Source: a bacterium
GTDB lineage: Bacteria > SZUA-79 > Acidulodesulfobacterales > Acidulodesulfobacteraceae
Direction: 5' to 3'
DNA: 64,000 nucleotides
Assembly (NCBI GenBank): GCA_021798875.1
Contig: JAJZBN010000001.1
Location: 1 to 64,000 of the forward strand
Shown: positions 1-9,220 of the stretch, piece by piece
Layout: each line of letters begins with the position of its first letter
How positions within the stretch are numbered: the first letter of the stretch is position 1
Made by a program: the position numbers and the translations under genes
Notes under the pieces: generated by a model
What the model was told of the DNA's origin: nothing
The model's input: the letters and a program-made list of their open reading frames with translations, nothing else
Databases searched by the model: none

Positions 1-10
1 TCTTGACGGC

Positions 11-21
11 GGGGGGGGGGG
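11..21. repeat. 11-bp poly-G tract
   Basis: Eleven consecutive G residues lie near the left edge of the window, about 148 bp upstream of the first gene, in otherwise very AT-rich sequence. Such tracts can be slippage-prone sites that alter promoter spacing, but a homopolymer near a sequence edge may also be an assembly or sequencing artefact. The rest of positions 1-168 is AT-rich with no recognisable gene. Confidence 0.6.
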
Positions 22-168
22 TATTATTATATAATATCTTAATCAGTTAATAAAAATATTATTTAAAGTTATACAATATAAATTTTTATTTGTTATTTGA
101 TATAAATTTGTAAATTTATATTATTATTATAATATAGGTAGAAAGAAAAGTAGTAGCGGGGTATATTT

Positions 169-2178
169 GTGAACGTCTTTAAATCAAAGCAATTTTTAAT
201 AGGGCTAACGACGGGAATAGTATTTTTAATATTTTCGGCATTAATAGTCTATTTTACCGGAGATTTCAATTATGCTATAAGAAGGTTCAATATAATATTT
301 TTTTTTAGCACATTTATAATCACTTCTTCGATATTTTTATCGTCTTATATGATTGCCAAAAGAGATTTAAAATTATCCGAACAAAAAAAACTTTTTGACG
401 CAATAATGGAATATACCACCGATACCATTGTAGTAAAAAACCATTCGGGAGTATATATAACGGCAAGCAAAAGCGCAGAGAAATTTCATTATAGTCCCCA
501 AATTATTTCTACCATAGGAAAAACGGATGAACAATTAAAAAATTTATCCTTTCAAGCGGAAGACTTCTTTAAAACGGTCGAAGATGCCGACAAAATAATA
601 TGGGAAACAGGAAAACCCAATAATTTTTTGCTCCGACTTTATGATAAGAATAAATCCTCCCATATCTTTGATATTACAAAGATACCTATTTTTGACGAAA
701 AAGGCGGAAGACTGCTGTCTATAGCCGTAGGGCACGATATAACCGATAGAATGGAGAGCGAAAAACAGTTCAAATCCATGTTTTATGATAATTCCCTCCC
801 GATGTTTATTTTTGACTTAAAAAACCTTGTTTTGCAGGATGTAAATAAATCCGCGATAAAATACGGCGGGTATCCCAAAAACGAAGTTATAGGCAAAACC
901 CTGGATGAAATCAACCCGTTTGTTACGAAGGATATAATTTTTAAATTTTTAGATAAATTCAAGGACGGAAAATATAAAACCTTCAGAGGTCTTAAATTTC
1001 CTTTAAAAAATGGAGAAATAAGGTGTATCGAGGTCAGTCTTACGTTAATTTATAAAAAGAATGAGCCTATAGCTGTTGCTACTATAATAGATGTTACCGA
1101 AAAACTTGCAAACGAATATAAAATAAATTTGCTTAAGCATTTATACGAATCATTAATCAAAGAGGTTTCTTTAATATTAAACCCCGAAAGCGAGAATGCA
1201 GTTTTTCACAGGACGCTTGTTGCACTGCAAAAAAGCGGTATTTTTAACGCGGTGTGGATAGGCAGGCTTGAATTGGACAAGAACATAAAATATATATCAG
1301 CCAGAGGCAGGGGAACACAAGAACTTATGAAGATAAAATTAAGCGCTGATTGCGATAAAAAGTTTTTGACGCTTGCCGAAAGAGCTATATGTTTAAGCCG
1401 CATAGTGTATAACAACGACCATATTTCCGATCCGCTTCTTGAGCCGTATCTTGATTTTCTTATAAAAAACGAGTGGCTTTCCGCCTGCGCCGCTCCAATC
1501 CGCAGGCGAAATAAAGTGTGGGGAGTTATTGCATTGATTTCAGACAAAAAGAATATTTTTGACAGGGAAATACTGGAATTCGTTTCTAAAATATCCGCCC
1601 TTTTATCACATAGCCTTAATGAAATAGATATCAAAAAGGAACTTGAAAGGGAGAAAAGAAAATCGGAATATCTTGCCCACCACGATGCGCTTACCGGGCT
1701 TCCTAACAGGCTTCTTCTTACTCATATGCTGGAGAGTGCGTTAAACAGAGCAGATAGAAGTAAAACATATGTCGGCGTAGGGTTAATCGACTTCGACGAC
1801 TTTAAACAAATTAACGATACTTTCGGACATGATGAGGGAGACAATCTTTTAAAAGAATTTGCAAAAAGATTAAAAAATATTTTAAGGCAGACGGACCACT
1901 TAGTCAGGCTTGGAGGAGATGAATTTGTTATAATTATGGAGGACTTAAAAAATAAGGACGACTTATATATACTTATGTTTAGGATAAAAGAGGCATTTGC
2001 AAAACCAATTATAATCAAAGGAAACGATATTTATTTAAAAATAAGTTTAGGTATTACTCTTTACCCACTCGACAAACAGCCGCCGGATATATTACTTGTT
2101 CACGCCGATAATGCAATGTACGGCATAAAGGCAAAAAAGGGGGGAAGAGAAAAATTCTGGCAATTATATAAAGAATAA
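169..2178 (+). CDS. Membrane-anchored PAS/GAF diguanylate cyclase
   Basis: This predicted inner-membrane sensor makes cyclic di-GMP from two GTP. Two hydrophobic segments (about residues 9-30 and 41-62) are followed by two PAS-like regions (about 75-195 and 200-315), a GAF-like region (about 325-490) and a C-terminal GGDEF domain. The active-site GGDEF is intact at residues 582-586. An RQTD inhibitory I-site lies five residues upstream (573-576), so product feedback is likely. No EAL or HD-GYP domain is present. The start is a GTG with only a weak purine-rich ribosome site. A PilZ gene follows on the same strand about 250 bp downstream. The sensed signal is unknown. Confidence 0.9.
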   Translation: MNVFKSKQFLIGLTTGIVFLIFSALIVYFTGDFNYAIRRFNIIFFFSTFIITSSIFLSSYMIAKRDLKLSEQKKLFDAIMEYTTDTIVVKNHSGVYITASKSAEKFHYSPQIISTIGKTDEQLKNLSFQAEDFFKTVEDADKIIWETGKPNNFLLRLYDKNKSSHIFDITKIPIFDEKGGRLLSIAVGHDITDRMESEKQFKSMFYDNSLPMFIFDLKNLVLQDVNKSAIKYGGYPKNEVIGKTLDEINPFVTKDIIFKFLDKFKDGKYKTFRGLKFPLKNGEIRCIEVSLTLIYKKNEPIAVATIIDVTEKLANEYKINLLKHLYESLIKEVSLILNPESENAVFHRTLVALQKSGIFNAVWIGRLELDKNIKYISARGRGTQELMKIKLSADCDKKFLTLAERAICLSRIVYNNDHISDPLLEPYLDFLIKNEWLSACAAPIRRRNKVWGVIALISDKKNIFDREILEFVSKISALLSHSLNEIDIKKELEREKRKSEYLAHHDALTGLPNRLLLTHMLESALNRADRSKTYVGVGLIDFDDFKQINDTFGHDEGDNLLKEFAKRLKNILRQTDHLVRLGGDEFVIIMEDLKNKDDLYILMFRIKEAFAKPIIIKGNDIYLKISLGITLYPLDKQPPDILLVHADNAMYGIKAKKGGREKFWQLYKE

Positions 2179-2430
2179 ATGTTAAATTAATCTATTAATT
2201 TTTAAATAAAATAAAAATACCATACCATACCATACATTAAACAACTGTTTTGTTTATTTATATGAAGCAAATAAAAAAAATCTCATAGAACAGTTCAAAG
2301 TTATTTGACGTATTGACGCCTATAATATTTTTACTTTTTCACATTATGTGGTATATTTTATATATAAATTTATATATGATATAGCTGTTTTTTAATAATA
2401 AACGTAATTAAAAAATCGATAAATTTAAAA

Positions 2431-3159
2431 ATGGAAGCTGATAAATTAGAAACTGATAGCGGTGAAGATAATAACGTAAACATTATTAAAGTAAAAAAAA
2501 ATGAAATAATAGACCAGATTATCCACAATGCATTGACGTCAAATGTGGAGCTGGGAATTACCGTTTTTCCTCAAGACCAGTTTTTTAAATCTTATTTTAT
2601 AGAGACAAAGTCTAAATATTTAATTATAGACAGTCTTATGCCTTTCTACGGAAACAAGATACTGCCGAAAACGGAATATCTAAAAATCAACATGAATGCA
2701 AATAATCAAATAGCTGATAAATATTTCTTTTCAAAATATAAAGACGAAATAACTTCGGGAGACGAAAGTAATTTTTTGATTTATAAACCTGAAGAAATAG
2801 TAATAGTCGAAAAAAGAAGCGTTCTAAGAGTCTCTACCGATGAATACAACGCAGCTTTTATCGTCGGCAAATACCAAAATAACGACTTTTTTTATCCTCT
2901 GTATGATTTATCGTGGAACGGCATATCTTTTAATTCCGATGTAAAAATGGAACAGGGAACATTATTAAAGAATACTATTGTAAAATTTTTAGATAAAATT
3001 ATTCATATGGATTTAAAAATTATTCATTCTACTTATATTAATAATGACGGAAAATTCAGGATAGGATGCTATATAAACAATATTTCGGAAAAGGACAGGG
3101 ATGTCCTGATTAACTTTATTTTAGGCATAGAAAGACAAAATATAAAAAATGCCGATTAA
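2431..3159 (+). CDS. PilZ-domain c-di-GMP receptor, YcgR-like
   Basis: This is a predicted cytoplasmic c-di-GMP effector with a YcgR-like N-terminal region (about residues 20-125) and a C-terminal PilZ domain. Both binding motifs are intact: RxxxR at 129-133 and DxSxxG at 159-164. It lies downstream of the diguanylate cyclase, suggesting a local synthesis-and-response pair. It is paralogous to the minus-strand PilZ gene at 57378-58097: both share the IDSL(M/I)P, YLKI and EKR...R blocks in the same order. YcgR-type proteins usually act on the flagellar motor or switch; that role here is inference. No convincing Shine-Dalgarno precedes the ATG. Confidence 0.8.
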   Translation: MEADKLETDSGEDNNVNIIKVKKNEIIDQIIHNALTSNVELGITVFPQDQFFKSYFIETKSKYLIIDSLMPFYGNKILPKTEYLKINMNANNQIADKYFFSKYKDEITSGDESNFLIYKPEEIVIVEKRSVLRVSTDEYNAAFIVGKYQNNDFFYPLYDLSWNGISFNSDVKMEQGTLLKNTIVKFLDKIIHMDLKIIHSTYINNDGKFRIGCYINNISEKDRDVLINFILGIERQNIKNAD

Positions 3160-3249
3160 CTAAGTAATAATACAAGAAAACAGCGTATATTATTTATGTC
3201 GATAAAAGTTTTATGGAATATCAGCCGGAAAAACCACAAAGTATTTTAT

Positions 3250-4395
3250 TTATATAGCGTTTAAGTCGAAGGCTTTTTTGAAAAATATTTCGGCTTCCTC
3301 CGATTTGCCTGAATTTTTAAGGCATCTTGCGTATTCGTAAGGGTATCGGGGATTATTGGGGTTATAAGCCATAGCGCGTTGGAAATATCTCAGCGCTTTG
3401 TCGTAAAGTTCATATATTTCCTTATACATTTTTTCTCCATAAACATACTTGTATATGTTTTTAGCGCCGTTAGATTCCGAAAAGTTTTCGCCGTTTTCTT
3501 CGCCTCTTATATCTTCTATTTTGCGAAATAACTCTTTTTGAGACGCTCCGTTATTGCCGCCGACGATGCTGTTTAATTTAGCTGCGTCTGCGGGTTTTAT
3601 ATCAAGGGATTTACGGGTGTTTCTCTCTTCTGCTTTTAAATCGACGCAATCTGCAAGTTCGTCCATAATAAAAAGTCCGTTCATAAAGCATATTTCGTCT
3701 TTAGTATAGTATCCGTTAATTTTTTCTTTCCATCCTGAAAGTATTAAAAAAAACTTATCGAATGCTTTATCAAAAAGTTTAGGGTCAAAGGCGGCTTCGT
3801 CTCTTTTCGACCTTTCCCGTTTAAATTCGGCGAAAGGATCGTCTTTGCTTTCCGATTCGCCGCCTGAATCGTTATCCGAAAGATAGTCAGCATCTTCTTC
3901 CTCTTTATCATCTATATTGCTTGTTATAACTGGAATTTCCCTTGCATATATAAGGAGATTATAAAAAAAAGTCAAAGTTTCCGCCTCTTTAATTTCGTAT
4001 AAAAAACTGCATAAGTTAAAAAGATGCGGAATTATATAATTTCTGTATTTTGTTTTGGGAGCGGCGCGGAAAAGATCAGCATACGTTTCTATTAAAGCAG
4101 GTAAATTTTGCTTATCGTGTTTAGAAAGTTTTTTTAAAGCCTGAATAACCGTAAGATAATAATTGGATAAAAGCACTTCAAAAAGCATCATGCTTGATTC
4201 GCTGTCGGATTCGTTTCTTATGGCGGCGCCGTTTTGTATTTTTTTTTCAGCCTCTTTTTCTATTTCGGCAATATTGTAATTATAATCGGAGGCGTTCATG
4301 CGTTTTAAATAGCCGTCGAAAGATTCCTTGAATATTTCTACTTGTTTCGCAAGATTTTCAAAATCCTTATTATTTTCTTCTTTATTTTTTTTCAT
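3250..4395 (-). CDS. TPR-containing protein of unknown function
   Basis: This 381-residue, highly charged, apparently soluble protein has no signal peptide. The last 50 or so residues form a recognisable TPR pair (YFQRAMAYNPNNPRYPYEYA, then an EEAEIFFKKAFDLN helix). An acidic low-complexity stretch lies near residues 165-190. It is encoded 55 bp downstream of the large HNH-motif gene on the same strand, so the two probably form one transcript. TPR proteins act as interaction scaffolds; a chaperone or immunity role toward the HNH protein is possible but not shown by the sequence. Confidence 0.65.
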   Translation of the reverse strand: MKKNKEENNKDFENLAKQVEIFKESFDGYLKRMNASDYNYNIAEIEKEAEKKIQNGAAIRNESDSESSMMLFEVLLSNYYLTVIQALKKLSKHDKQNLPALIETYADLFRAAPKTKYRNYIIPHLFNLCSFLYEIKEAETLTFFYNLLIYAREIPVITSNIDDKEEEDADYLSDNDSGGESESKDDPFAEFKRERSKRDEAAFDPKLFDKAFDKFFLILSGWKEKINGYYTKDEICFMNGLFIMDELADCVDLKAEERNTRKSLDIKPADAAKLNSIVGGNNGASQKELFRKIEDIRGEENGENFSESNGAKNIYKYVYGEKMYKEIYELYDKALRYFQRAMAYNPNNPRYPYEYARCLKNSGKSEEAEIFFKKAFDLNAI

Positions 4396-4441
4396 AAATT
4401 TATACCTCTAATTTTTTTATTATTTTCTTCTTTATTTTTTT
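4367..4441. repeat. Short direct repeat around the TPR gene start
   Basis: A 24-25 bp T-rich sequence covering the first codons of the minus-strand TPR gene (about 4367-4391) recurs about 50 bp away (about 4417-4441), just after the stop of the upstream HNH gene. It looks like a small local duplication of the beginning of the gene. No function is evident. Confidence 0.6.
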
Positions 4442-4449
4442 AGTTTGCT

Positions 4450-5880
4450 TTAACGTTTTACGGTACTGGTCGCAAGATCTCCTATAAAATTGATTAAAGC
4501 TGTTTTTGACACCGATTTTTCTGTAGCATCTGCCGTTTTTAAAGCAAGAAGCCTTAATTCTTCGCCTGTTTTGCGGTCTATAAAAAGGAGTTTCATATCT
4601 TCGTCGGTATCTCTGAGCATGGCTAAACGCATGGAAGTATTAGATTCGATATCAAGTTTGATATCGTTAAGCATTATTTTGTCGTTTAAATCTAATCTGC
4701 TTATGTCGTTTAAAAGTTTTTGCATAACTTCTTTGTTGTATATCATAAGTTTGTCTTCGTTTCCGTCTTTGCCGCCGTCTCTATGGAAATTTCCTTCGGA
4801 ATCGTTATTTAAACTCCTGAGCCCCGACGTTTTTTCAAAATATTTCTCCCTGTAATATCCAGTATTTTTATCGATTAAAACTTTATAAGTATCTGCAAGC
4901 CGGTGCTTATCTTCGCTAAGCGCTATAAGATTGTCCACGTTTTCCCTTCCGTCGTCCTGCAGTTGATTTATATGATGAATTTCTATCCTTCCAGCTATTT
5001 CTCCTTTTCCGTAATCTTTTGTTCCTTTTAAAAATTCCATATCTCTTATTTTTACATAATGTATAATTTTTTGCCAGTTATGAATAGATTCTATTTCTAA
5101 AATTTTTTTTTCGTTTACAGTAACTTTTAAGTTTTTAAAACCGTCTATAGTGTCTTTATATTCTTTTAATCTTCCAAGAGAGGGATTTTTGCCGAATTCT
5201 TCGACTTCTCCGGCATATTCCTTTTTAAATTTGTACGCCGAAGGAGATTCGGTTATAGAGTATCTTATTTGGCTCGATTTTCCGGCGGCATTATCCGTTA
5301 AGTTTATTATTCCGGGGGCGGCGTTTTTTGCGTCTATAACGGTATTGGGTTTTATACAGGGAATTTTTTGTTTTAAATCGAAATAATTTTCAAGCGTAAA
5401 TTTTGACAGCTTATATTCTTCGTTGAATTTTCGGTCGTATTTGGCATAATTGCTCGTATATTTGGCCGAATTTATATCGTTAAATTTTTCGGACGACATT
5501 ATTATGTTCTTTACCGTTATATTTCTTCCGTAAGGAGTCATAGAACTGAAAGAAGCCCCCTGAACTTCGACGAAACTGTTTTTTAAAAATAGGTCGTTAA
5601 AATTATTTTTGACGTCTTTATCTATAAAACCGTAAGTGTTTAATAAAAAATTTTCGCTGTTTTTTATTATAAATCCTGAATTTAAAAGCGCTTTAATTTC
5701 ATTTTCGCCTTTTGAAATAGCCCTCTCTTTAATTTTAATTATATCTTTATTAACGTCTTTATTTATATCTTTGTTATTTTGATTTAGATTTCTAATATCG
5801 AAACTTCCGTTGCCGGCCGCAGGATTTATTGTCTGTCTTTCAGGCTGAAATGCCGTTTTATTCCACAGGTTTAATTCCAT
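4450..5880 (-). CDS. Large protein with HNH nuclease-like motif
   Basis: This 476-residue protein is of uncertain function. An HNH-like motif lies in its second half: H302-H303, then N317 in a DNLIALS context, then H326 in EDKHRL, matching the HH-N-H spacing of HNH nucleases. The zinc-binding cysteine pairs of many HNH proteins are absent. The roughly 290-residue N-terminal part is Asn/Lys/Asp-rich and not recognised; there is no signal peptide. The HNH match suggests DNA or RNA cleavage, perhaps as an effector or toxin. A flagellar-locus protein with a degenerate motif is an alternative. It is probably cotranscribed with the TPR gene downstream and is divergent from cysS. Confidence 0.55.
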   Translation of the reverse strand: MELNLWNKTAFQPERQTINPAAGNGSFDIRNLNQNNKDINKDVNKDIIKIKERAISKGENEIKALLNSGFIIKNSENFLLNTYGFIDKDVKNNFNDLFLKNSFVEVQGASFSSMTPYGRNITVKNIIMSSEKFNDINSAKYTSNYAKYDRKFNEEYKLSKFTLENYFDLKQKIPCIKPNTVIDAKNAAPGIINLTDNAAGKSSQIRYSITESPSAYKFKKEYAGEVEEFGKNPSLGRLKEYKDTIDGFKNLKVTVNEKKILEIESIHNWQKIIHYVKIRDMEFLKGTKDYGKGEIAGRIEIHHINQLQDDGRENVDNLIALSEDKHRLADTYKVLIDKNTGYYREKYFEKTSGLRSLNNDSEGNFHRDGGKDGNEDKLMIYNKEVMQKLLNDISRLDLNDKIMLNDIKLDIESNTSMRLAMLRDTDEDMKLLFIDRKTGEELRLLALKTADATEKSVSKTALINFIGDLATSTVKR

Positions 5881-6040
5881 AAGATATTCTCCTTAAAATA
5901 TTTTATATTTAACAATATATCAAATTAATGTTACGGTATTATGACAATTATGTTACGTTTAGGTTAAATTTTTGTTAAAAATATGTTAAAAAAAACTTCC
6001 GTATATGATATGATATGAAGTTGCGAGGATTTATAAAATT

Positions 6041-7651
6041 ATGGATAAAAAAAATAAAAAACAGGATATTTACATTTTTAATACTCTTTCCCTTTCAAAA
6101 GAGCGGTTTAAGCCGATAAACGAAGATAAAGTCTTGATGTACGTGTGCGGAATTACTGCCTACGACCTGTCTCATATCGGACATGCAAGGGCATATATTA
6201 CTTTCGACATAATTTACCGTTTTTTAAAAAGCGCCGGTTATAACGTAATATACGTCAGAAATTTTACCGATATCGACGATAAGATTATAAAAAAAGCAAA
6301 CGAAGAAAAAAAGACTACCGAGGCGGTTTCTTTAAAATATATAGACGAATATCATAAAGATATGAATACGCTTAGCGTTTTAAGTCCCTCTTATGAACCC
6401 AAGGCGACCGAAACAATTCCCGAAATGATAGAAGTCGCTTCCAAACTTATAGATAAAGGCAACGCATACGAGATTAACGGCGACGTATTTTTCAGGGTTA
6501 ATTCGTTTAAAGACTACGGCAAACTTTCCCATAAAAATATCGACGAGTTGATTGCCGGTTCGAGAATTCCGGTAAATGAAGAAAAAGAAAACTTTTTGGA
6601 TTTTGCTTTATGGAAAAAATCGAAAGAAGGAGAGCCGAGCTGGGACAGTCCGTGGGGCAAAGGAAGGCCGGGCTGGCATATAGAATGTTCGGCAATGAGC
6701 ATGAAGTTTCTCGGTGAAAGCATAGACATTCACGGAGGCGGTTCCGACCTTATTTTCCCTCATCATGAAAACGAAATTGCACAGTCGGAAAGCTATACCG
6801 GAAAAAATTTCGTGAATTACTGGATACATAACGGTTTCGTAAACATAAACAGCGAAAAAATGTCGAAATCGCTAAAAAACTTTATTACCATACGAGACGT
6901 ACTGGAAAAATTTCATCCGGAAGCGTTGAGACTTTTTTTTATGTTTACCCATTACCGGTCTTTTATAGATTTTTCTTACGAAGGAATAGAAAGCGCAAGG
7001 CAGAGCCTGCTCAGACTTTACCAGTCCGTAAATCTTTATAGCGAATTTAAAAAATTGACGGACGAAAAACGAATAGAAATAAAAGACGCAAAAGAAAAAT
7101 ATACGGACAAGGAGAAAACCGAAAATAGCGTTTCAACCGGAGACGGCTTTAACGGCACGCCGTTTAAAGGCAAAAATCCTGAAAATATAGAAAGCTACTC
7201 CGACCAATTTTATGCTTCTATGTGCGACGATTTTAATACCGCCAAGGCTTTATCGGTTGTATTCGACCTCGTCAGAAAAACCAATAAGATTATAAAAGAC
7301 GCTATGGCGCAAAATTTTATCGAAAGGGCGGATTTAACTTTTACGGATTCCGCTATGATTTTTATGAAGCGGTCTCTTTCCGATATATTCGGAATTTTAA
7401 ACGAAGACCCGAAGTTATTTATAGAATCTAATTCCGCATCGGTAAACCATGAAGAGGGTAAAACGGGGGTTTCGCCGGCTGCGGCTATCAGCGGCGAAGA
7501 GATTGAAAAACTTATAGAACGGCGGAATGCATTGCGCAAGAATAAAGAGTACGCCGCGGCGGACGAAATAAGAAAATCGCTTTTGGAAAAAGGCGTAACT
7601 TTGGAAGATACCAATTTTGGGACTACGTATAAAATAACCGGCGTAAATTAA
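6041..7651 (+). CDS. cysS: Cysteine--tRNA ligase
   Basis: This class I aminoacyl-tRNA synthetase charges tRNA-Cys. The HIGH signature is at residues 45-48 and the KMSKS loop at 273-277. Cys36 and the GWHIECS and GGSDLIFPHHENEIAQ segments match the zinc-binding, cysteine-specific active site. At 536 residues it is longer than the common 460-490. The excess includes a polar linker at about 340-385 between the catalytic core and the DALR-like helical domain, and an extended stretch near 470-490. The DALR region and the short C-terminal anticodon-binding part are present. A Trm112-like gene follows within 20 bp. Confidence 0.97.
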   Translation: MDKKNKKQDIYIFNTLSLSKERFKPINEDKVLMYVCGITAYDLSHIGHARAYITFDIIYRFLKSAGYNVIYVRNFTDIDDKIIKKANEEKKTTEAVSLKYIDEYHKDMNTLSVLSPSYEPKATETIPEMIEVASKLIDKGNAYEINGDVFFRVNSFKDYGKLSHKNIDELIAGSRIPVNEEKENFLDFALWKKSKEGEPSWDSPWGKGRPGWHIECSAMSMKFLGESIDIHGGGSDLIFPHHENEIAQSESYTGKNFVNYWIHNGFVNINSEKMSKSLKNFITIRDVLEKFHPEALRLFFMFTHYRSFIDFSYEGIESARQSLLRLYQSVNLYSEFKKLTDEKRIEIKDAKEKYTDKEKTENSVSTGDGFNGTPFKGKNPENIESYSDQFYASMCDDFNTAKALSVVFDLVRKTNKIIKDAMAQNFIERADLTFTDSAMIFMKRSLSDIFGILNEDPKLFIESNSASVNHEEGKTGVSPAAAISGEEIEKLIERRNALRKNKEYAAADEIRKSLLEKGVTLEDTNFGTTYKITGVN

Positions 7652-7670
7652 ATACGGGAGTCAATTGATT

Positions 7671-7880
7671 ATGAACGTCAAGGAAATGGCGGAAGAATTT
7701 TTAGCCTGTCCGAAATGTCTCGGCAATCTCGTTTATAAAGAGATTGACGGAAAAGAAATACTTATATGCAAAAATTGCAGGGTTTACTATCCGGTAGAAG
7801 ACGAAATTCCTATTCTGTTGATAGAAGACGCAAAAAGCATAGACGAACTAAAAGTCGGCGCCGATGAAAATATTTTCTAA
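7671..7880 (+). CDS. Trm112-family zinc-ribbon protein
   Basis: This 69-residue protein has CPKC (13-16) and CKNC (33-36) pairs in the typical Trm112/YcaR arrangement and a PVEDEIPILL ending. Bacterial members are small proteins of mostly unknown function, often encoded near lipid A genes, as here with the KDO-transferase-like gene that overlaps it by 17 bp. The ATG at 7671 is preferred over a TTG six bases upstream, because GGGAG (7656-7660) then lies 10 bp from the start. Confidence 0.85.
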   Translation: MNVKEMAEEFLACPKCLGNLVYKEIDGKEILICKNCRVYYPVEDEIPILLIEDAKSIDELKVGADENIF

Positions 7881-9213
7881 ATTAAAAAGTTTTTATTTTT
7901 TAAACTCACATTTTTTTAAGTCGCTGAAAAGGTTTGATGCCGGTATTTCTTTGCAAAGCAAGGAGTTTAACGGAACGGAAGGAATAAAAAAAACAGAACG
8001 AAAAAAAATATGGATTTATGCCGAATCTATAGGCGAATTTAAGATTGCCGTTTACATAGCGGAAATAATCGGGCAGATATTTTCAGAAAAAAACGACGGC
8101 GCAGAGCCGCCGATTTTTTTTATAAGTTTTAAAACGTTTTCGACGCTTTCAGTCGCTCAAAACCTTAACGACGGCAAAATATTATATTTTTTTCATCCTT
8201 TTTTGCCGGTAAGAGCGGTTTTCAAAAAATATATAAATTCCGTAAAACCGGATTATTTTATATCGGTTCAGCACGCCGTTTCTAAGAAATTAATAAAAGA
8301 GCTTTTAAATTTCGGGTTTAATTCAAATTTAAAACTTAAATTAATTTTTACCGGCATTTCGGTTTCCGATTTTAAAAAAATGAATATTGCGGAAATAACT
8401 AATTATAATAATGTTTTTCTTTCGTCCGCTATTTCGTTAAATTCAGCGGGAATAGACGTTAAATCCGAAGTTTTGCCTCTTTCTTTAAAATATATCTCTT
8501 GTACCGGCGTCGATAAAATTAATAATAATAATAACGTAAATAGAATTGAAAAATTTATAAAACCGAATAAAGATGAACTCTCGGATGTTAACTTAGACGT
8601 CAAAATTATGTCTTTCGTTTCGATACATAAAAAAGAATCTGTATATATATTGAAAATTTTAAAAGAAATAGCGTCTGACGAAAAACTTCCAAAAAACTTA
8701 CGTTTAAAATTTATTTTAGTTCCGAGAAACGTTAAAATCGCCGGCATGCTTTTTAAAAAGGCTTCGGATGAGGGTTTTAACGCCGTTTATTGCGGTTCGG
8801 GGAAAAACGAATCCGATTTAGAAGTTTTTTTAAATTCAAAAAACGATAACGTTTTAATAGTAAAACGTTACGGCATATTAAATAAGATATATCCTGTTTC
8901 CGATTTAGTTTACGTAGGCAAAAGCCTTTTTGCGGATGAAAGCGGCGGACATAATATTCTTGAACCCGCCGGATACGGCAAAACTGTCGTTACGGGCAAA
9001 TATGCCCTTAATTTTATGGATATAACAGGCGAAATGTCGGAAAATAAGGCTTTAATTTTAGCGGATGAAAAAAATATCAAAGAATCTATATTAAAACTTA
9101 TATATGACGATAAATTAAGAACCGAAACCGGAATAAACGGATTAGATTTTTGTTTAAAGAAAAAAGAAGAATTTGAAGAATATTTTAAGAAATATCTGAG
9201 TGCTGCGTTGTGA
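7864..9213 (+). CDS. waaA: 3-deoxy-D-manno-octulosonic acid transferase-like
   Basis: This is probably the GT-B glycosyltransferase that adds KDO to lipid A precursor at the inner membrane. The N-terminal YAESIGEFKIA segment matches the conserved GE region of WaaA/KdtA. The C-terminal block GGHNILEPAGYGKTVVTGKY, followed by NF, matches the signature nucleotide-sugar region. The usual N-terminal membrane anchor is weak, and the middle is divergent and Asn/Lys-rich. The gene overlaps the Trm112-like gene by 17 bp, indicating translational coupling. The family is fairly certain; acceptor number and exact specificity are not. Confidence 0.8.
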   Translation: MKIFSKLKSFYFLNSHFFKSLKRFDAGISLQSKEFNGTEGIKKTERKKIWIYAESIGEFKIAVYIAEIIGQIFSEKNDGAEPPIFFISFKTFSTLSVAQNLNDGKILYFFHPFLPVRAVFKKYINSVKPDYFISVQHAVSKKLIKELLNFGFNSNLKLKLIFTGISVSDFKKMNIAEITNYNNVFLSSAISLNSAGIDVKSEVLPLSLKYISCTGVDKINNNNNVNRIEKFIKPNKDELSDVNLDVKIMSFVSIHKKESVYILKILKEIASDEKLPKNLRLKFILVPRNVKIAGMLFKKASDEGFNAVYCGSGKNESDLEVFLNSKNDNVLIVKRYGILNKIYPVSDLVYVGKSLFADESGGHNILEPAGYGKTVVTGKYALNFMDITGEMSENKALILADEKNIKESILKLIYDDKLRTETGINGLDFCLKKKEEFEEYFKKYLSAAL

Positions 9214-9220
9214 AAAAATT

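Noticed and set aside
2217-2235. CATAC microsatellite after the cyclase gene
   Set aside because: Only about three and a half units of five bases; too short to call a functional or variable repeat.
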